The translations under genes and the position numbers were made by a program. Shown here in pieces: positions 11,669 to 23,480 of a stretch of DNA of 64,000 nt (the stretch's first letter is position 1; each line of letters begins with the position of its first letter). The stretch spans positions 32,091,501 to 32,155,500 of the forward strand of contig NC_057916.1 in NCBI RefSeq assembly GCF_018873765.1, read 5' to 3'. The DNA is from Telopea speciosissima. Taxonomy: Eukaryota; Streptophyta; Magnoliopsida; Proteales; Proteaceae. The notes under the pieces were generated by a model. That model was not told where the DNA came from and ran no database searches. It saw only the letters and a list, made by a program, of their open reading frames with translations.

Positions 11669-12001
11669 GAAAAATTTACACATACCACCCCTGTGGTTTG
11701 ACGAAAGGATAATTTTACCCCCCAATTTTGAAAAATTTTGCGTACCCCCTTGAGGTTTGTAAACAATAATAAATAAGCCCATTCCGTCAATTCATCACTA
11801 ACACTGTTAAAAATAAGAGGTGAACTGACAAAATTACCCTTGCAAAAAAAATAAAATAAAATCCTGCAACTCATCTTCCTCAAATCGATTGGGAAGATGG
11901 GTTGCAGGTTTCAAAACCCTTTCAACCTTTACAAATACTCTCCAAGATCATAGACCCATGAGCTTTCTCACTTACAATAATGGAATCTAATTAGGGTTAT
12001 C
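11669..12001. repeat. Left TIR of the UBA2 Pack-MULE
   Basis: About 333 bp, inverted and roughly 85-90% alike by eye to 12921-13268. Confidence 0.85.
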
Positions 12002-12034
12002 TCACAAAGAAATGACTGCAATGGCGAGTTCAGA

Positions 12035-12900
12035 TTATGATGGTGATTGTGGGCCCTGATGAGCACCGGAAAAACCACCATAGGCAGACAACCCAGAAGG
12101 ATGACCACCGTAATGAGAAGAAAGAGTGCTCGGCATGGAAGACGGTGGTGGCAAGCCAAGTCCATCGCCGGTAATTTCTCCGGTGACACCAGGGGGGGGG
12201 CTGAGCTCCTGCAACAGCTACTCCAGGTTGGCCAGGCTTCGCCTTCTTTCCTTCAATCGCCAATTTGCAGAGCAACTGGTGCCCATCAATGTTCTTGGTG
12301 GCATCAACAAGAGAAGCCTTTGCGGCCTCAGCAGTTTTGTAGACGAATAAGGCAAACCCTCTTCACTTTCCGGTCTACTTATCGAATCCTAATGGTCCCT
12401 CCTATCTCTCCATAAAACGAGAAGTGAGCAAGCAAGCGATCCGCAGGCATATCTGGAGGAACGTTCCCAACATAAATCTTACGCATTGACATATCAACCG
12501 CCGGTGGCTGATTTGCAGTGGGGCACGAAGTCCCTGGGGCGGCGAGCTGTGTGACAGTCATCCGACCGTCGATCTTCTTGCTGGGCTCCTTCAATGCGAG
12601 CATAGCACCGTCGATGTGCTTGAAAGTGATAAAGCCACAACGTTTGCTCTTCCCTGTAGCTTTGTCGAAGATGACCACGGCTTCTTCAAGATCACCGTAT
12701 TGTGAGAACAGAGTGCTCAGGCCTTCGGTGGTTGTGTCCCAACCGAGACCGCGGATGAACAGCTTGCGCTGCGCTGGATAACGGTCGGCAATGGCATGGA
12801 TATCGAAAACGTCTAAGTGACAGGCGGCGGCATCTTGAAGGATATCGAGAAGTTGCTCTTGAGTAAAGGGTTCGATGATCTTGCGAGTGAGAAAGCATAA
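12035..12900 (-). pseudogene. UBP1-associated protein 2 (UBA2)-like fragment
   Basis: On the minus strand the fragment shows the UBA2 family order: an N-terminal [17 protein letters not shown] block, a first RRM ([17 protein letters not shown], then [13 protein letters not shown]), an [19 protein letters not shown] linker, a second RRM ([19 protein letters not shown], then [18 protein letters not shown]), and a glycine/proline/serine-rich tail ending near 12035. These are nuclear hnRNP-like proteins that bind U-rich mRNA. Here a frameshift after the YGEI block (about 12395), TAG and TGA codons just beyond it, and a 9-C run at 12191-12199 that shifts frame again all break it. It has no intron and lies wholly between the TIRs, so it is captured cargo. 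Confidence 0.88.
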
Positions 12901-12920
12901 CCCGTCGCATATTTAAAGCA

Positions 12921-13268
12921 GATAACCCTAATTAGATTCCATTATTGTAAGTGAGAAAGCTCATGGATCTAAGATCTTGGAGAGTATTTGTAAAGGTTGA
13001 AACGGTTTTGAGACCTGCAACTCATCTTCCCCAATCGATTTGGGAAAGATGAGTTGCAGGGTTTTTTTTTTTTTATTATTTATTTACAAGGTTAATTTTA
13101 TCAGTTCACCTCTTATTTTTTATTTTTTTACAATGTTAGTCATAAGTTGACAGAATGAGTTTATTTGTTACTGTTTACAAACCTCAGAATCGTACATTGA
13201 ATTTTTCAAAATTGAAGATAAAATTTATCATTTCGTCAAACCTCAAGAATGGTATATATAAATTTCCC
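12921..13268. repeat. Right TIR of the UBA2 Pack-MULE
   Basis: 348 bp, the inverted partner of 11669-12001. Confidence 0.85.
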
Positions 13269-13554
13269 AAAAAAAAAATTGCTCATATAAATAAGAAGAA
13301 AGGTTTCGTAAACCGTGTACAAAACTCCCCCCCCCCCCCTTTACTTTTTTGCTTTTCTCCAAAATCCCCTTTTTTACATTTTGCTTTTGTACTTTTCATT
13401 CACAATTTACTCTCTCGTCTCTATTCACCTCCACTCTGCAACTGCGTGCGGGAAATTCATAAGTTCGAATATCTTTGTTCTTAAATTTTTAGGGTAAGAA
13501 GTAAACAATTATCAAGTATAGTATACATAATTCCTTACAAATAATCAAACAACC

Positions 13555-13926
<372 letters not shown>

Positions 13927-13982
13927 ACCAAATATTCTTCTGTTAAATCAACAACTGATTATTCACAATAAAGAACACAAGG

Positions 13983-14441
13983 ATGTTTGATAGTTTCACC
14001 ATTACTGATCCTTGTATTTCAGGCCACCCGATCGTCTTTGCCAGCAGGGAGTTCTTAAAAATGTCTCATTACTCTAAAGATGAGGTGATTGGAAGGAATG
14101 CGAGGATGTTTTAGGGCCCTGAAACCAATCGAAAATCGGTAATGGAGATTCGAGAGGCCATTCGGGAGGAGAGGACTATTCAGTTGAGTCTATTGAACTA
14201 TCGGAAAGACGGGACTCCCTTCTGGATGTTATTTCATTTGAGTCCTGTTTTCAGTATGGAGGATGGCAGGGTCATTCACTTTGTCGTGGTTCAGTTGCCC
14301 ATAGCAAGGAAATCGACGGGTTTTACATCTAGGTTTGGCAGGAATGATTGTAATTTTGGTGAGGTTGGCTCTAGAATGCCAGAGATCGTATTTGGATTGT
14401 CTAAATTTGTGTCCCAGAAGAACATGGAAAGCTGGAATTAG
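13983..14441 (+). pseudogene. LOV/PAS-domain fragment (TWIN LOV 1-like)
   Basis: The frame from 13983 reads DSFTITDP, GHPIVFASREFLKMS, YSKDEVIGRNARMF, then TAG at 14112-14114, then GPETNRKSVMEIREAIREE, LNYRKDGTPFWMLFHLSPVF and GRVIHFVVVQLPI. This closely fits one LOV domain of the plant PAS/LOV (TWIN LOV) proteins, blue-light sensors that bind FMN. The in-frame TAG falls where a glutamine is expected. The position of the LOV photo-active cysteine (GRNCRF) is alanine here. The last residues before the stop at 14439 come from an inserted segment. The fragment is captured cargo and not a working gene. Confidence 0.85.
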
Positions 14442-14875
14442 AGAACATAGAAATAGATGCAATTGGGTACCATAATCAGTTATCTATCAAAAAGTATAAT
14501 GGAAGAAAATTAGTTAAATGTGAGAACTAGAAAGTAAGGAGATTCTCACACGAAAGAGCAACATAGAGAGAAATTGATTGAAGAAAAGAGGGAGAATAGC
14601 AACGCATCTGTTACAGATACACAAAATATCTTCCCTGAATCGAAATCATGACTGAACCTTGACAAATAGCGGGTACCCATCAATCGTTTTTGCCTTTATC
14701 GGTGAATGGATAGAAAGAACAATCAATCGACTTAACACACACAACCAGAGCTCAAGAGAGAGAAGGAAAGTGAGATCAACAAACTAATAGAACTCACAAA
14801 AAAGATTCTGATTTTTCTGAGGAAGAACGTAAAAATTTTCCCTTTTTTTTTCTTACTTCGAGCTATTTAGTTCGA
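14421..14875. mobile_element. 455-bp insertion bounded by 20-bp direct repeats
   Basis: CTAAATTTGTGTCCCAGAAG occurs at 14401-14420 and again at 14876-14895, bracketing this AT-rich segment. A duplication of about 20 bp is long for a DNA transposon and suits a target-primed (SINE/LINE-like) insertion. I see no clear poly(A) tail or tRNA-like head, so the class is open. It interrupts the LOV cargo. Confidence 0.5.
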
Positions 14876-15345
14876 CTAAATTTGTGTCCCAGAAGAGAGC
14901 AGTAAAGAATGAGAGGGTTTGCTATTGGTATACTCTGGTCAGGAAAATAGCCGGACAAAGACAAGTGGCTGTGCAGGAAAGAAGTGACGGTGATAAAAAA
15001 TGCTTGAGGAGAAGAAAAATCCTCTAGAAAAATTTGATAATGACGTCTGTTGATTGATAATGACGAAGAACTAAACCCTAATCTTATCTTGTTTCATAAA
15101 AATAAAAAATAAAAACCTAATCTGATCTTGTGGTGCACATTCTCACAATTTCTTCAAGCTGTTAACCCTTTTTTTTTTGTTTTTTGTAGGGTTAGGGTTG
15201 GATAGTCATGACACTTGGATTGAGATGAATAGAGGAGAGAGAGAAAATTGTGAATAAAAAGTAAGGGAATTTTGGGGAAAAGCAAAAAACAAAGGGGGGG
15301 GGGGGGGGAAGTTTCGTACACGGTTTATACGACCGTGTACGAAAC

Positions 15346-15440
15346 CACATCTAATGTAATGAAGAAGGGATGAAATACGGTAATGAGGACAAGATTGCCA
15401 ATCTCACACCACATCTAATGTAATGAAGGAGGGATGAAAT
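15346..15440. repeat. Short interrupted direct repeat
   Basis: A phrase starting CCACATCTAATGTAATGAAG occurs at about 15345-15379 and again at about 15408-15442, with about 30 bp between the copies. It is a local duplication beside the right end of the long-TIR element. Confidence 0.7.
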
Positions 15441-15676
15441 ACCCCTTCCAATGAGCACCCTTGACGTTGCATCTTTTTAAGCAAGAGAGTCCGTCACCAC
15501 ATTAACCTCTCTGTAAGAGTGAGATATTTTCCATTCAATGGTATGAAGTTGATGAAATGACAATATTGCTCAAGGAAGAACCATGCCGATTAGTCACATA
15601 CATGGCAAATATTAAGGCCGCTTTCATAAGCTCATCAAAGCTGTTTGTTTTGAAATGTTTTGCCCTTATTAAATAT

Positions 15677-15823
15677 GGGTCGATGTTCTCTGTGCCACAG
15701 TGTAGTCTGCATCCAAATACATGGGAGCGGCATTTCCATCATTCAGGGGGTGGGATGGTCATTTTTCTCACTCCCCATGTGTCTGGGCGCAGCCTGTGAC
15801 CTCGGCACAGAGAACATTTCCCC
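15677..15823. mobile_element. Small MULE-type MITE
   Basis: 147 bp with inverted ends (GATGTTCTCTGTGCC and its complement GGCACAGAGAACATTTCC). It is flanked by the near-perfect 9-bp duplication ATTAAATAT / ATTATATAT (15668-15676 and 15824-15832). The nine-base duplication points to Mutator-type mobilisation. It is non-coding. Confidence 0.75.
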
Positions 15824-15832
15824 ATTATATAT

Positions 15833-16884
15833 ATATACCGTGTACAATGTGTAGTTTACTAAACCGTATAGTCTTATTCTTTCGCTAAATTCAAGTTTGA
15901 GGTTGCCTGAAAGCCACAATCTTGAAAGGCCTATTAGAAGACGATCATAAACTCATCATTTGCTGTCCAAACAATTAGATTTACTTTCTTCGTATTATAG
16001 TTGGTTCTCATAATATATACTCTAAAGTTCACAGGTTTATAAAGTTTTTGGGAAAAGGGTGGGAACTTGATCGGGGTGCTCACCCTGTATCTGTCTCTCT
16101 CCCACCCTCCATTGAAAGGACCACCTTGGCAAACACATCTCACCCCACCCATTGATTGCTCAAGGCCCGTTTACTTGAAGCGGGCGGCGTACCCAACCTT
16201 TGCCCAAAGTTTTTGAAAGAATCATTTTCAATAGGCACATGAGCCATCTTGCTTTATAAGGTAAATTTTCAAAATTGTTATGTATCATATTATGTTAATT
16301 TTATCTTGTGACTTTGGGAAACATCACATTCCATTGTTACATGAATGATTATCCTATTTTTATTGATATTTTTTTTTGGTAAACATTTTTATTGATATTT
16401 ACATATCATAAAAACTTAATCAAATACTATTGAAAATTTCTACCAAAAAACAAATACTATTGAAAATGATCTATGTACTTCATTCTGTATTGTGTCTTAG
16501 TTTTATTCACATGCAGTTTATACTAGTTAGTTTAGCCAAGTAACAGGAAAATCCGTTTGACTGGGTGGCGGGGGGGGGGGGAGGGGGGAGAGACTTGGGT
16601 GCCTAATACCTTTTACGTACTATAATATAACTCTTACCAAGATAAATGGACCGATTAGTCTCCAATGGCCTGTCATGGAGTTAAATTTCTTGTAGATATA
16701 TCCTAGATCCTAATAATTTGGGTGGTGACTCTGGCTCAATTCACCTTCCTTCTCCCAAAGAGGAGACGGGATAGAGGCTATATAACGATCCTCCACCATG
16801 TCTATTGTCCTCACAATTACCCAATTATATAAAAGGCACTCCACCTTTCTCTCACACATATCATCACATTTGACACCCGCATCA
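15833..16884. other. Intergenic DNA, no gene seen
   Basis: AT-rich DNA with a G-run at about 16569-16590. No coding homology or repeat ends were recognised. Confidence 0.45.
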
Positions 16885-16893
16885 AATAATTAA

Positions 16894-17672
16894 GGGAAAA
16901 TTACTTAGATCCATTAGATAAGAACGGAAATTACAAAATAAGTAGGTTTCAAATTTGTTTTTCATCCACTATTTTCTATTTTAAAAAGATTTACTTAATC
17001 CCCAAAGTTGGTTAGTACTCATGCTACGTTAAAATAAAATAAAAGAAAACTTGCAAAATTGCCCCAACCTAATTTAACAATTTTAAAAACTGTGAAATCC
17101 GATGAAAGTACACCTTAACTGTAGGAGTAGAAATCAAAGCGGTTATTATCCCCTAAAAAATATAAAAACAACGTTAGAGCATCGAATGCAAAAGAAAGTA
17201 CATCTTAATTGTTGAAATAGAAAACAATAGAAACATACTCAAAAAAAAAAGAAAAAAAAGAAGAGGATGGTCTACCCACCAAACCCTCCTAGGGTTTTGG
17301 TATGTTCCAAAATACCCTCCCAATACCTATTCTCGCTCTCTCCCTACACCCTAAATGAGATCTCATTCATAGTTGGTGGAAGGAAACTCGATCATTAAAA
17401 AAAAAAGTGAAACAATAGATAAAAAAAAAACAGGTAGAGAAAGTTGCCTGCCTCTTCCCTCCTATTTTTCCATCGTGGTTTAAAATTAAAATAGATTTTT
17501 GGGGCAATTTTGAAAGTTTACTTTTAATTTCTTCTAACATGGCATGACTATTAACCAACTTTGGGGATTGAGTAAATTGTTTCAAAATGGAAAGTAGTGG
17601 ATGTATAATAAATTTGACTCCTACTTATTTTATAATTTCCATTGTTATCTAGTAGATCTAAGAAATTGTCAT
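16894..17672. mobile_element. MULE-type MITE with 172-bp inverted arms
   Basis: Arms 16894-17065 and 17501-17672 align as inverted repeats (TTACTTAGATCC end, AATCCCCAAAGTTGGTTA middle, AAATTGCCCC inner end). The element is flanked by the perfect 9-bp duplication AATAATTAA (16885-16893 and 17673-17681). The 435-bp middle is non-coding. It lies about 770 bp upstream of psbW. Confidence 0.88.
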
Positions 17673-17681
17673 AATAATTAA

Positions 17682-18230
17682 TTTGTAACCTTATTTTTTA
17701 CCCTTTAAGTACAACACATTTCTTATACCAACAAGGGAAAATCCTATCCTTTTATATATATACTCTAAAAATGTATGATGTAATGATAGCTTTTGAAGAT
17801 AATATAATGATAAGTCATTTTTTCAAATTGTTTTTAAAATTCTTTTTTTAACCTTTGATTTAAATTTTTGGAAAAAAAAACAAAGGACAATGAAAAGAAG
17901 TATACAAATTCAAAATACACCTATAAAAGTGTCATTGAGGCACTCCCAAAATAGACCTACACTCAGCATCTTAAACCAAGGAATCAAGAATTGAATCTTG
18001 CCGAAATCGATCACAAGAACCCTAGAATCGGCCTTTAAATATGAAAACTTAACGATTCTAAGGTTTATGCCCAACTTTTTGAAACCTTCTTAACCCATTG
18101 AATTGTTTGGTGATTATATACTTCAAAATGAAAAGTTTAAGTTTTCAAACGAAATGCCTCTGTCAGTAAGCACAAGAGCCATCTGTTTTGAGATGGATAA
18201 TGTGAATCTACCGGGAAAAAAAGATATGGA
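17682..18230. other. Upstream flank of psbW, no gene seen
   Basis: AT-rich DNA. The last part has two GGATAATGTGA phrases (about 18195 and 18228) that contain the I-box core GATAA, often present in light-responsive plant promoters. Confidence 0.45.
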
Positions 18231-18238
18231 TAATGTGA

Positions 18239-18244
18239 CACGTG
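18239..18244 (+). promoter_or_regulatory. G-box upstream of psbW
   Basis: A perfect CACGTG lies about 200 bp before the psbW start and 20 bp before its TATA box, next to an I-box-like GATAA. The pair is a common light-response module (bZIP/bHLH binding). Function is inferred. Confidence 0.6.
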
Positions 18245-18262
18245 GAGGATGTTGTTTGGGCA

Positions 18263-18270
18263 TATATAAA
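18263..18270 (+). promoter_or_regulatory. TATA box of psbW
   Basis: TATATAAA, 170 bp before the ATG. This predicts a transcript start near 18295-18305 and a leader of about 140 nt. Confidence 0.6.
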
Positions 18271-18440
18271 CAGATAAAGAATACGGAGAATCATGGAACG
18301 AGGGGTTTCCGATCCGTCTATCCATCTTCTGTGGTTTTAGTGCGTTCGGCCTCGATCACCTGTAGCAGAAAAGAGTTGCAGATATTTCGTTAACTCTTTC
18401 AGTCTTTCTCAACTTCCATTTTCTTCCGGATTCAAGAGAA

Positions 18441-18930
18441 ATGGCTACCGTAACTGCAAGCAACACAATCTTTCAGGTCGTGCGAGCCGGCCTCGTCCGG
18501 AGGGGTTCGGCTGGGGCCATTTCGTCGCCTGTCCTCGGTGGTAAGCTTTCTTCTTGATCTTTTCATTAAAAAGGGTATTCCTTTTCCTTTTTAAATTTCT
18601 GTAAAAATTTTGAGTTCAGGGTTGCCGGAACTTGCAAAGAAAGGACGTGTGGTATGTTCCATGGAGGTGAAGGCACCTGCATCTAACAATTGCTCAGGTA
18701 TGGGTATGAGTGCATCACTGGTGGCAGCGGCAACAGCAGCGGCGATGTCAAGCCCGGCCTCGGCACTGGTGGATGAAAGAATGAGCACAGAAGGAACAGG
18801 ACTTCCCTTTGGTTTAAGCAACAACATACTTGGGTGGATCCTCTTGGGTGTGTTTGCTCTTATATGGTCTCTCTACACTGTTTACACTTCCACTCTTGAG
18901 GAGTCAGAGGAATCAGGACTCTCCCTCTGA
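18441..18930 (+). CDS. psbW: Photosystem II reaction centre protein W, nuclear gene
   Basis: Two exons: 18441-18540 and 18620-18930, with a 79-bp GT-AG intron in phase 1. The product is 136 aa. The N-terminal 82 residues are a two-part leader: a Ser/Arg-rich, acid-poor chloroplast transit peptide, then a hydrophobic alanine-rich thylakoid signal ending ASA. The mature 54-residue protein starts [20 protein letters not shown], has one membrane span (about residues 103-122, [14 protein letters not shown]) and ends [10 protein letters not shown], the family signature. PsbW sits in the thylakoid membrane and stabilises PSII dimers and PSII-LHCII supercomplexes. The frame is intact with consensus splice sites, so it is probably functional. 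It converges with the MYB gene, with stops 215 bp apart. Confidence 0.95.
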
Positions 18931-19145
18931 GTGAAATACTAAATCCCCTTCTAGAAATCAGATATGGTTAGAAGGAATTTAGAGATTGAACAAGAACCCC
19001 CTTCCCTTTATGTAATTAAACTTCTGTTCTCTACTTGTTTTAAATTTCTCTTACTCTTGATTTTGTTTAGAGTGTGTAGGAAATGGGTGTGCTTCTATGG
19101 TAGAACTAAAAATATTTGGGTGGAGGGAACCAATGCTTTTAACTC

Positions 19146-20158
19146 TCATATCCAATTCCAATCATCTTCATTCTCCAAACTTAGATCAGTGTACCAGTTA
19201 TAGTTGTTACCATTATTTGTCTCTGCTTCTCCATCTTGGCAATGGGAGACCCAAGAGAAGTCTGAATTCAGAAGGTCAGATGACCATAGCTCCATTAGCT
19301 TGGAGGAGCTGATCTCTTCTTCTCTATGGGTGAACAAGGAGGACAACCCCTCATAGGATACTGGTTCTGTTGCTTTGAGGCTTATAATAGCTGAGGGTTC
19401 CCCCATTGCTTCAGCTTCAAGTTGCCCAGATTCTGGTGGTGGTGGCTGTAATCTCATGATAATGCTTTGCTGCTCCTCTTTGTTCTTTTTCTTCTTCAGG
19501 TTAGATTGACTTGAGTTTGAGTTGAAGTGATTCTGGGTGGAAAGTGGAGGTAGGGGGAAGGAGTGACCTTCTTGGACCTTCTTTCCTAGAATGGTGTTCC
19601 AATAATTCTTTATTTCATTGTCTGTTCTTCCTGGAAGCCTTCCTGCTATGAGTGACCATCTACAAACACCAATTTGGCAGGATATAATGATTAGTACAAA
19701 TTAATCACTATTTGAAAACTTAATCATCTACTCAAAACCTGGAATTTTTGGGATTGGGAGGAGGAAAACCTGTTGCCCAAGAGCTTGTGAAGCCTGATGA
19801 TAAGCTCTTCTTCTTCAGGGGATATGTTTCCTCTCTTGATACCAGGTCTCAAATAATTCAACCAGCGAAGTCTGCAACTCTTTCCACTTCTATTGAGACC
19901 TGCAGCATTGAATGAACCAATACATCCAAAATATGTGTTTCTACAGAAAAAATATAACCAAATAAACAAAAACTACAATAGAACATGTTCTGTTCTCAGT
20001 ATCAAACTAGCTAATCCATTTCTACCTGCTTTGTTGGGGAGGTGATTCCATCTCCCCTCTCCATGTGTTTTAATGTAATCTGATAGGATTTGGTCCTCAT
20101 AAGCACTCCAAAGGCCCTTGCTCAATCCCTCCTTGGAACAGCAAGGGCTTGTACCCAT
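19146..20158 (-). CDS. R2R3-MYB transcription factor, bHLH-interacting type
   Basis: Three exons on the minus strand: 20026-20158, 19770-19899 and 19146-19659, all with GT-AG borders and the two intron positions usual for R2R3-MYBs. The product is 258 aa. R2 covers about residues 14-62 (tryptophans 17, 37, 57). R3 covers about 66-115, ending [18 protein letters not shown]. Residues 76-95 match the bHLH-binding pattern (D/E)LxxRxxxLxxxxxxLxxxR. Sequence around [20 protein letters not shown] resembles subgroup 5 (TT2/C1-like) activators of flavonoid and proanthocyanidin genes, though the serine-rich C-terminus (ending DDWNWI) does not settle the subgroup. The first R2 cysteine (usual KRCGKSC) is serine at residue 49. 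It acts in the nucleus; the frame is intact. Confidence 0.92.
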
Positions 20159-20224
20159 CTCACTATCTTCCTAGATTATCCTTATTCCTGATGTGTTTCT
20201 TCTGTTAACCTTTCAACTGAAGGC

Positions 20225-20232
20225 TTCTTATA
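20225..20232 (-). promoter_or_regulatory. Putative TATA box of the MYB gene
   Basis: TATAAGAA on the minus strand, about 67 bp before the ATG. This gives a short leader of 35-40 nt. Confidence 0.45.
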
Positions 20233-20239
20233 GTGGGAA

Positions 20240-22017
20240 ATTGCCGGCAAATTCAGAGAGAGACGGAGAGACAGAGATCACCAAATTGGTCATGACATGA
20301 TTTAGGGCCTCGTGGCACCCTCCCTTCCTCATGGTTCTTGTGATTCATGATTGGTTCTTTTTTTGAATTTGAGGATATCTTTTTGGGGGCTCTCTCTCCC
20401 TGTGAAGAAATAAAAGCGACGGAAACATTGACAAAAGAACGCCTTTTAAGAGAGGAGACAGAAGTAGGTTAGACTTAAATAAAGTGTATTAAAGGGTAGT
20501 TATCAGTAATGACTGATTAACTCTTTCTCTCATCAAGTTCTTTTTAATGGACCAAACCAACCTTTTCATATGTGCATTATTAGGGTCCGGACTGTGGACC
20601 ATGGTTTGAGGAATCCATATTGGATTGGCTGATTCGTATCGGTATCTAGCCAATCCCGTATCGGTGGATCAGTCCGGATCAAGTGTAAAAATGTTTTAAA
20701 GTTTTTTTTTTTGAAGAAAACAAAGGTAAGTATGTCCGATCCAAACTGATATGGGCTGATCCGGATTAGTATCGTCGAGACCGATCTCGATAACGATTAC
20801 TAAAACTCTGTTATTGACTCTAGATCCTGGATTAAGCCAGGTCCTTCAGCCCATGCTTGGCCTACAGACCTAGGATCAGCCCCATTCAAATCAGTTAATT
20901 CACTTGAACTTGCATATGAATGTATCTGAAGCTTCCCTCACAGCCTTCAAAAACAATGTGGGAGGGTGTAGTGGCTTGCTCAGAGAACCCTCTCCCTATC
21001 TGTTTTTTTGGAGAGGTAAAAGTTTTTCTAGGGAGGCTTGGGATGGCTTAGTGCCTTAGCTAAAAGTTTTTCTAGGGAGGCTTGGGATGGTTTAGTGCCT
21101 TAGCAATTTCAATTGTTGGACATGTGGGTGTTGGAAATGTATCCATCAAATCCATATTTATATGGAATATATATAAATTAATTTGCATAATTTAATAACG
21201 GGCCTCAGTAGTGGTTAGGTTTTAACCTAAAACTGTTCGTGATTAGGGACGGGATTGGACACCTCGTTTATATGATCGTCGCATTGTCTATACTTAAGAG
21301 TGGAGATTCCAGGGCACAAGTGCAAATGTAAATATGGCGTGTGCATTGAACAAGATCATACGAGAATTTTAGATTTATATTGCTATTAGATGAATTGGAA
21401 CGAAATTCTTGTCTGTAGTATACGATCGGTCGCTTGACTTGAAGGGTCTTTATCAATGCGGTCGAACACCAACGGTTGATGTCTCCTGGACTACATACCG
21501 GCGTACTGAATTCGTAGTATTTGGCTATGTTCGAAAGAAATGTCCAATATGGAATCCACTGTACTTATTAGGAGAATATCAAGGAAAGAGAATGTTTACA
21601 ACTGTTTGAACATGTTTACAATTGATTAGACACAAATCAGTAACAGTGGCATTTTGATAAACTTTTTGTAAAGTTTTACAAATTAATCCTATTAATATTT
21701 ACTTTCACAAACAATTTTAAAAGAAAAAAATTTCCGGTCCAATCGATATTGCAAAATCTTTGAAATAGTATATACTTTAGACTAGGGTATGACAATACAC
21801 ACAAGCCTTACAGTCTATAATGAGATATTGTTTTATGGAGTGATTGATGTGTATTAATCTACTCAATTTGGGAGATTATAGTTACACTTGTTTTGCAACA
21901 TCTGTAATGAAAAATATAATATTAGGAATGTTGCATTCACCAGGCACATGGCATGCTGAGTTGAATCCCAATGGAAACCTACCCCTTCCCAATTTAGTTT
22001 CACCCATCATGGTATCA
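20240..22017. other. Intergenic DNA with dispersed repeats
   Basis: 20600-20800 is rich in CGGATC/GATCCG and GATACG-like phrases, typical of a degenerate dispersed plant repeat. 21017-21060 and 21061-21104 are a 44-bp tandem duplication. From 21130 a segment starts TGTTGGAAATGTATCC and may be an LTR fragment, but no partner or end was found. No gene was recognised. Confidence 0.45.
21017..21104. repeat. 44-bp tandem duplication
   Basis: Two head-to-tail copies starting TAAAAGTTTTTCTAGGGAGG, with a single difference by eye. Confidence 0.85.
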
Positions 22018-22026
22018 TTATATTTT

Positions 22027-23180
22027 GGATTTTTATCAAATGCCCCCCCTAAAAATGCCTATTTGCCCAAGTGTCCCTTACAACATTTCTAATTGTAAAC
22101 TCCCCATGTTAGTTTTAGGGAATGTAATGACCAAAATGCCCTAGTGATAAAAACCCACAAAAATTAAAAAATCAAGTGATCAAATTGCCCTCATCTTCTC
22201 CAAATGGTTTAGGATTTGAAAGTGAAAATCAAACTTTCAACCATTTGAGAAAGATGAACCCTAAAATCAAACCCTATAATCACCCATCGTAATTTCTTCT
22301 GCAAATCGAAAAATCAAAGAAAGATGGGAAGATGATAGAGATTGGGTTGGCCTTCGAATCCTACTTCTTCAACTTCGTTTTCCATCTACAGACCTTGGAA
22401 TTACGAACTTATTTGATTACCCTTTTTTTATTTTTTTAAACTATTTCCCATCTTTTCCCTAAACCCCATTAAGTTGGGTTTATTGTTTTGCAGCAGGAAC
22501 TAGGAAGACGACGTGATGTTGATCCCTTATTCGTTTTTGGCCGACCGTACCAAACCAATGGAAGACGATATCATGTACCGTGAAGTTTGTGAAGCAGAGT
22601 ATACGGATTTTCTGATTTGGTCGGATCTGATTCCTTGGACATGGTGGCTCAAATTTGTTTTTTAATGGATAGCGGATATTATGTGAATGACACGTAACAG
22701 ATAATGCTGCGTTTGATGTCAAGGATTTGGATTATTACGACCCTAAAAAGGAAACAGGTTATGTTGGACTCAAGAACAAAACTGCACTCCGTTAACTGTA
22801 TTCGCTCTTCCACGCTCTTCCAGACTTTGTATACCCGCATTCGTTCTTCGATTTGCAAAAGAAATTACGATTGGATTGATGGGTGATTATAGGGTTTGAT
22901 TTTAGGTTTCATCTTTCTTAAATGGCTTAGGGTTTGATTTTCGGTTTTAAACCTTAAATCATTTGGGGAAGATGAAGGTAATTTGGTCACTTTGTTTTTT
23001 AATTTTTATTGGTTTTTGTCAAAGGGCATTTTGGTCATTACATTCCTTAAAACTAACACCTAACATCCCGGACCAAAATACTACAATTTGTTGAAAATAA
23101 AGGGAAATTTACAATTAAAAGAGTTGTAAGGGGGTATTTGGACAAATGGGCATTTTCAGGGGGGTATTTTACAAAAACCC
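22027..23180. mobile_element. Long-TIR MULE-like element
   Basis: 1154 bp. Arms at about 22027-22310 and 22847-23180 align as inverted repeats (CTATTTGCCC, ATGACCAAAATGCCCT, TAATCACCCATCGTAATTTC). It is flanked by the perfect 9-bp duplication TTATATTTT (22018-22026 and 23181-23189). The middle 536 bp (22311-22846) could be captured sequence, but I recognise no protein in it; the longest sensible frame is 35 codons. No transposase. Confidence 0.88.
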
Positions 23181-23480
23181 TTATATTTTATTGGCTATAA
23201 TGCTTGAGAGAGAGAGAATGTGTGTGTGGCCACGTTCACGTGAGGATGGTGATGTCGACAATTCCACGTGATGATGTGGACTGTGATTATTTGTGGACAT
23301 CCACATGAGATGTGATGTGCCTACACCCATATGATGATGTGGGACCCACCTACATGTTATGGTTGCAATTTACTATGCATTCCCACAAGCATTCCCATGT
23401 TTAAAAAGTCTTGTTTACTTTCAGAAAGTGGACAAAACACATTAATTAACAATTAATTGGAGTGTTTTAAAAAATAAACA

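Larger units (their letters stand above)
11669..13268. mobile_element. Pack-MULE carrying a UBA2-like gene fragment
   Basis: Long inverted arms at 11669-12001 and 12921-13268 (about 340 bp each, alignable end to end) enclose 919 bp of foreign coding sequence. The outer ends read GAAAAATTTACACATACC and, inverted, GGGAAATTTATATATACC, a layout typical of Mutator-like TIRs. A-runs on both sides (11654-11666 and 13269-13278) could hold an A-rich 9-bp target duplication. There is no transposase; the cargo is a fragment of a host RNA-binding-protein gene. Confidence 0.85.
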
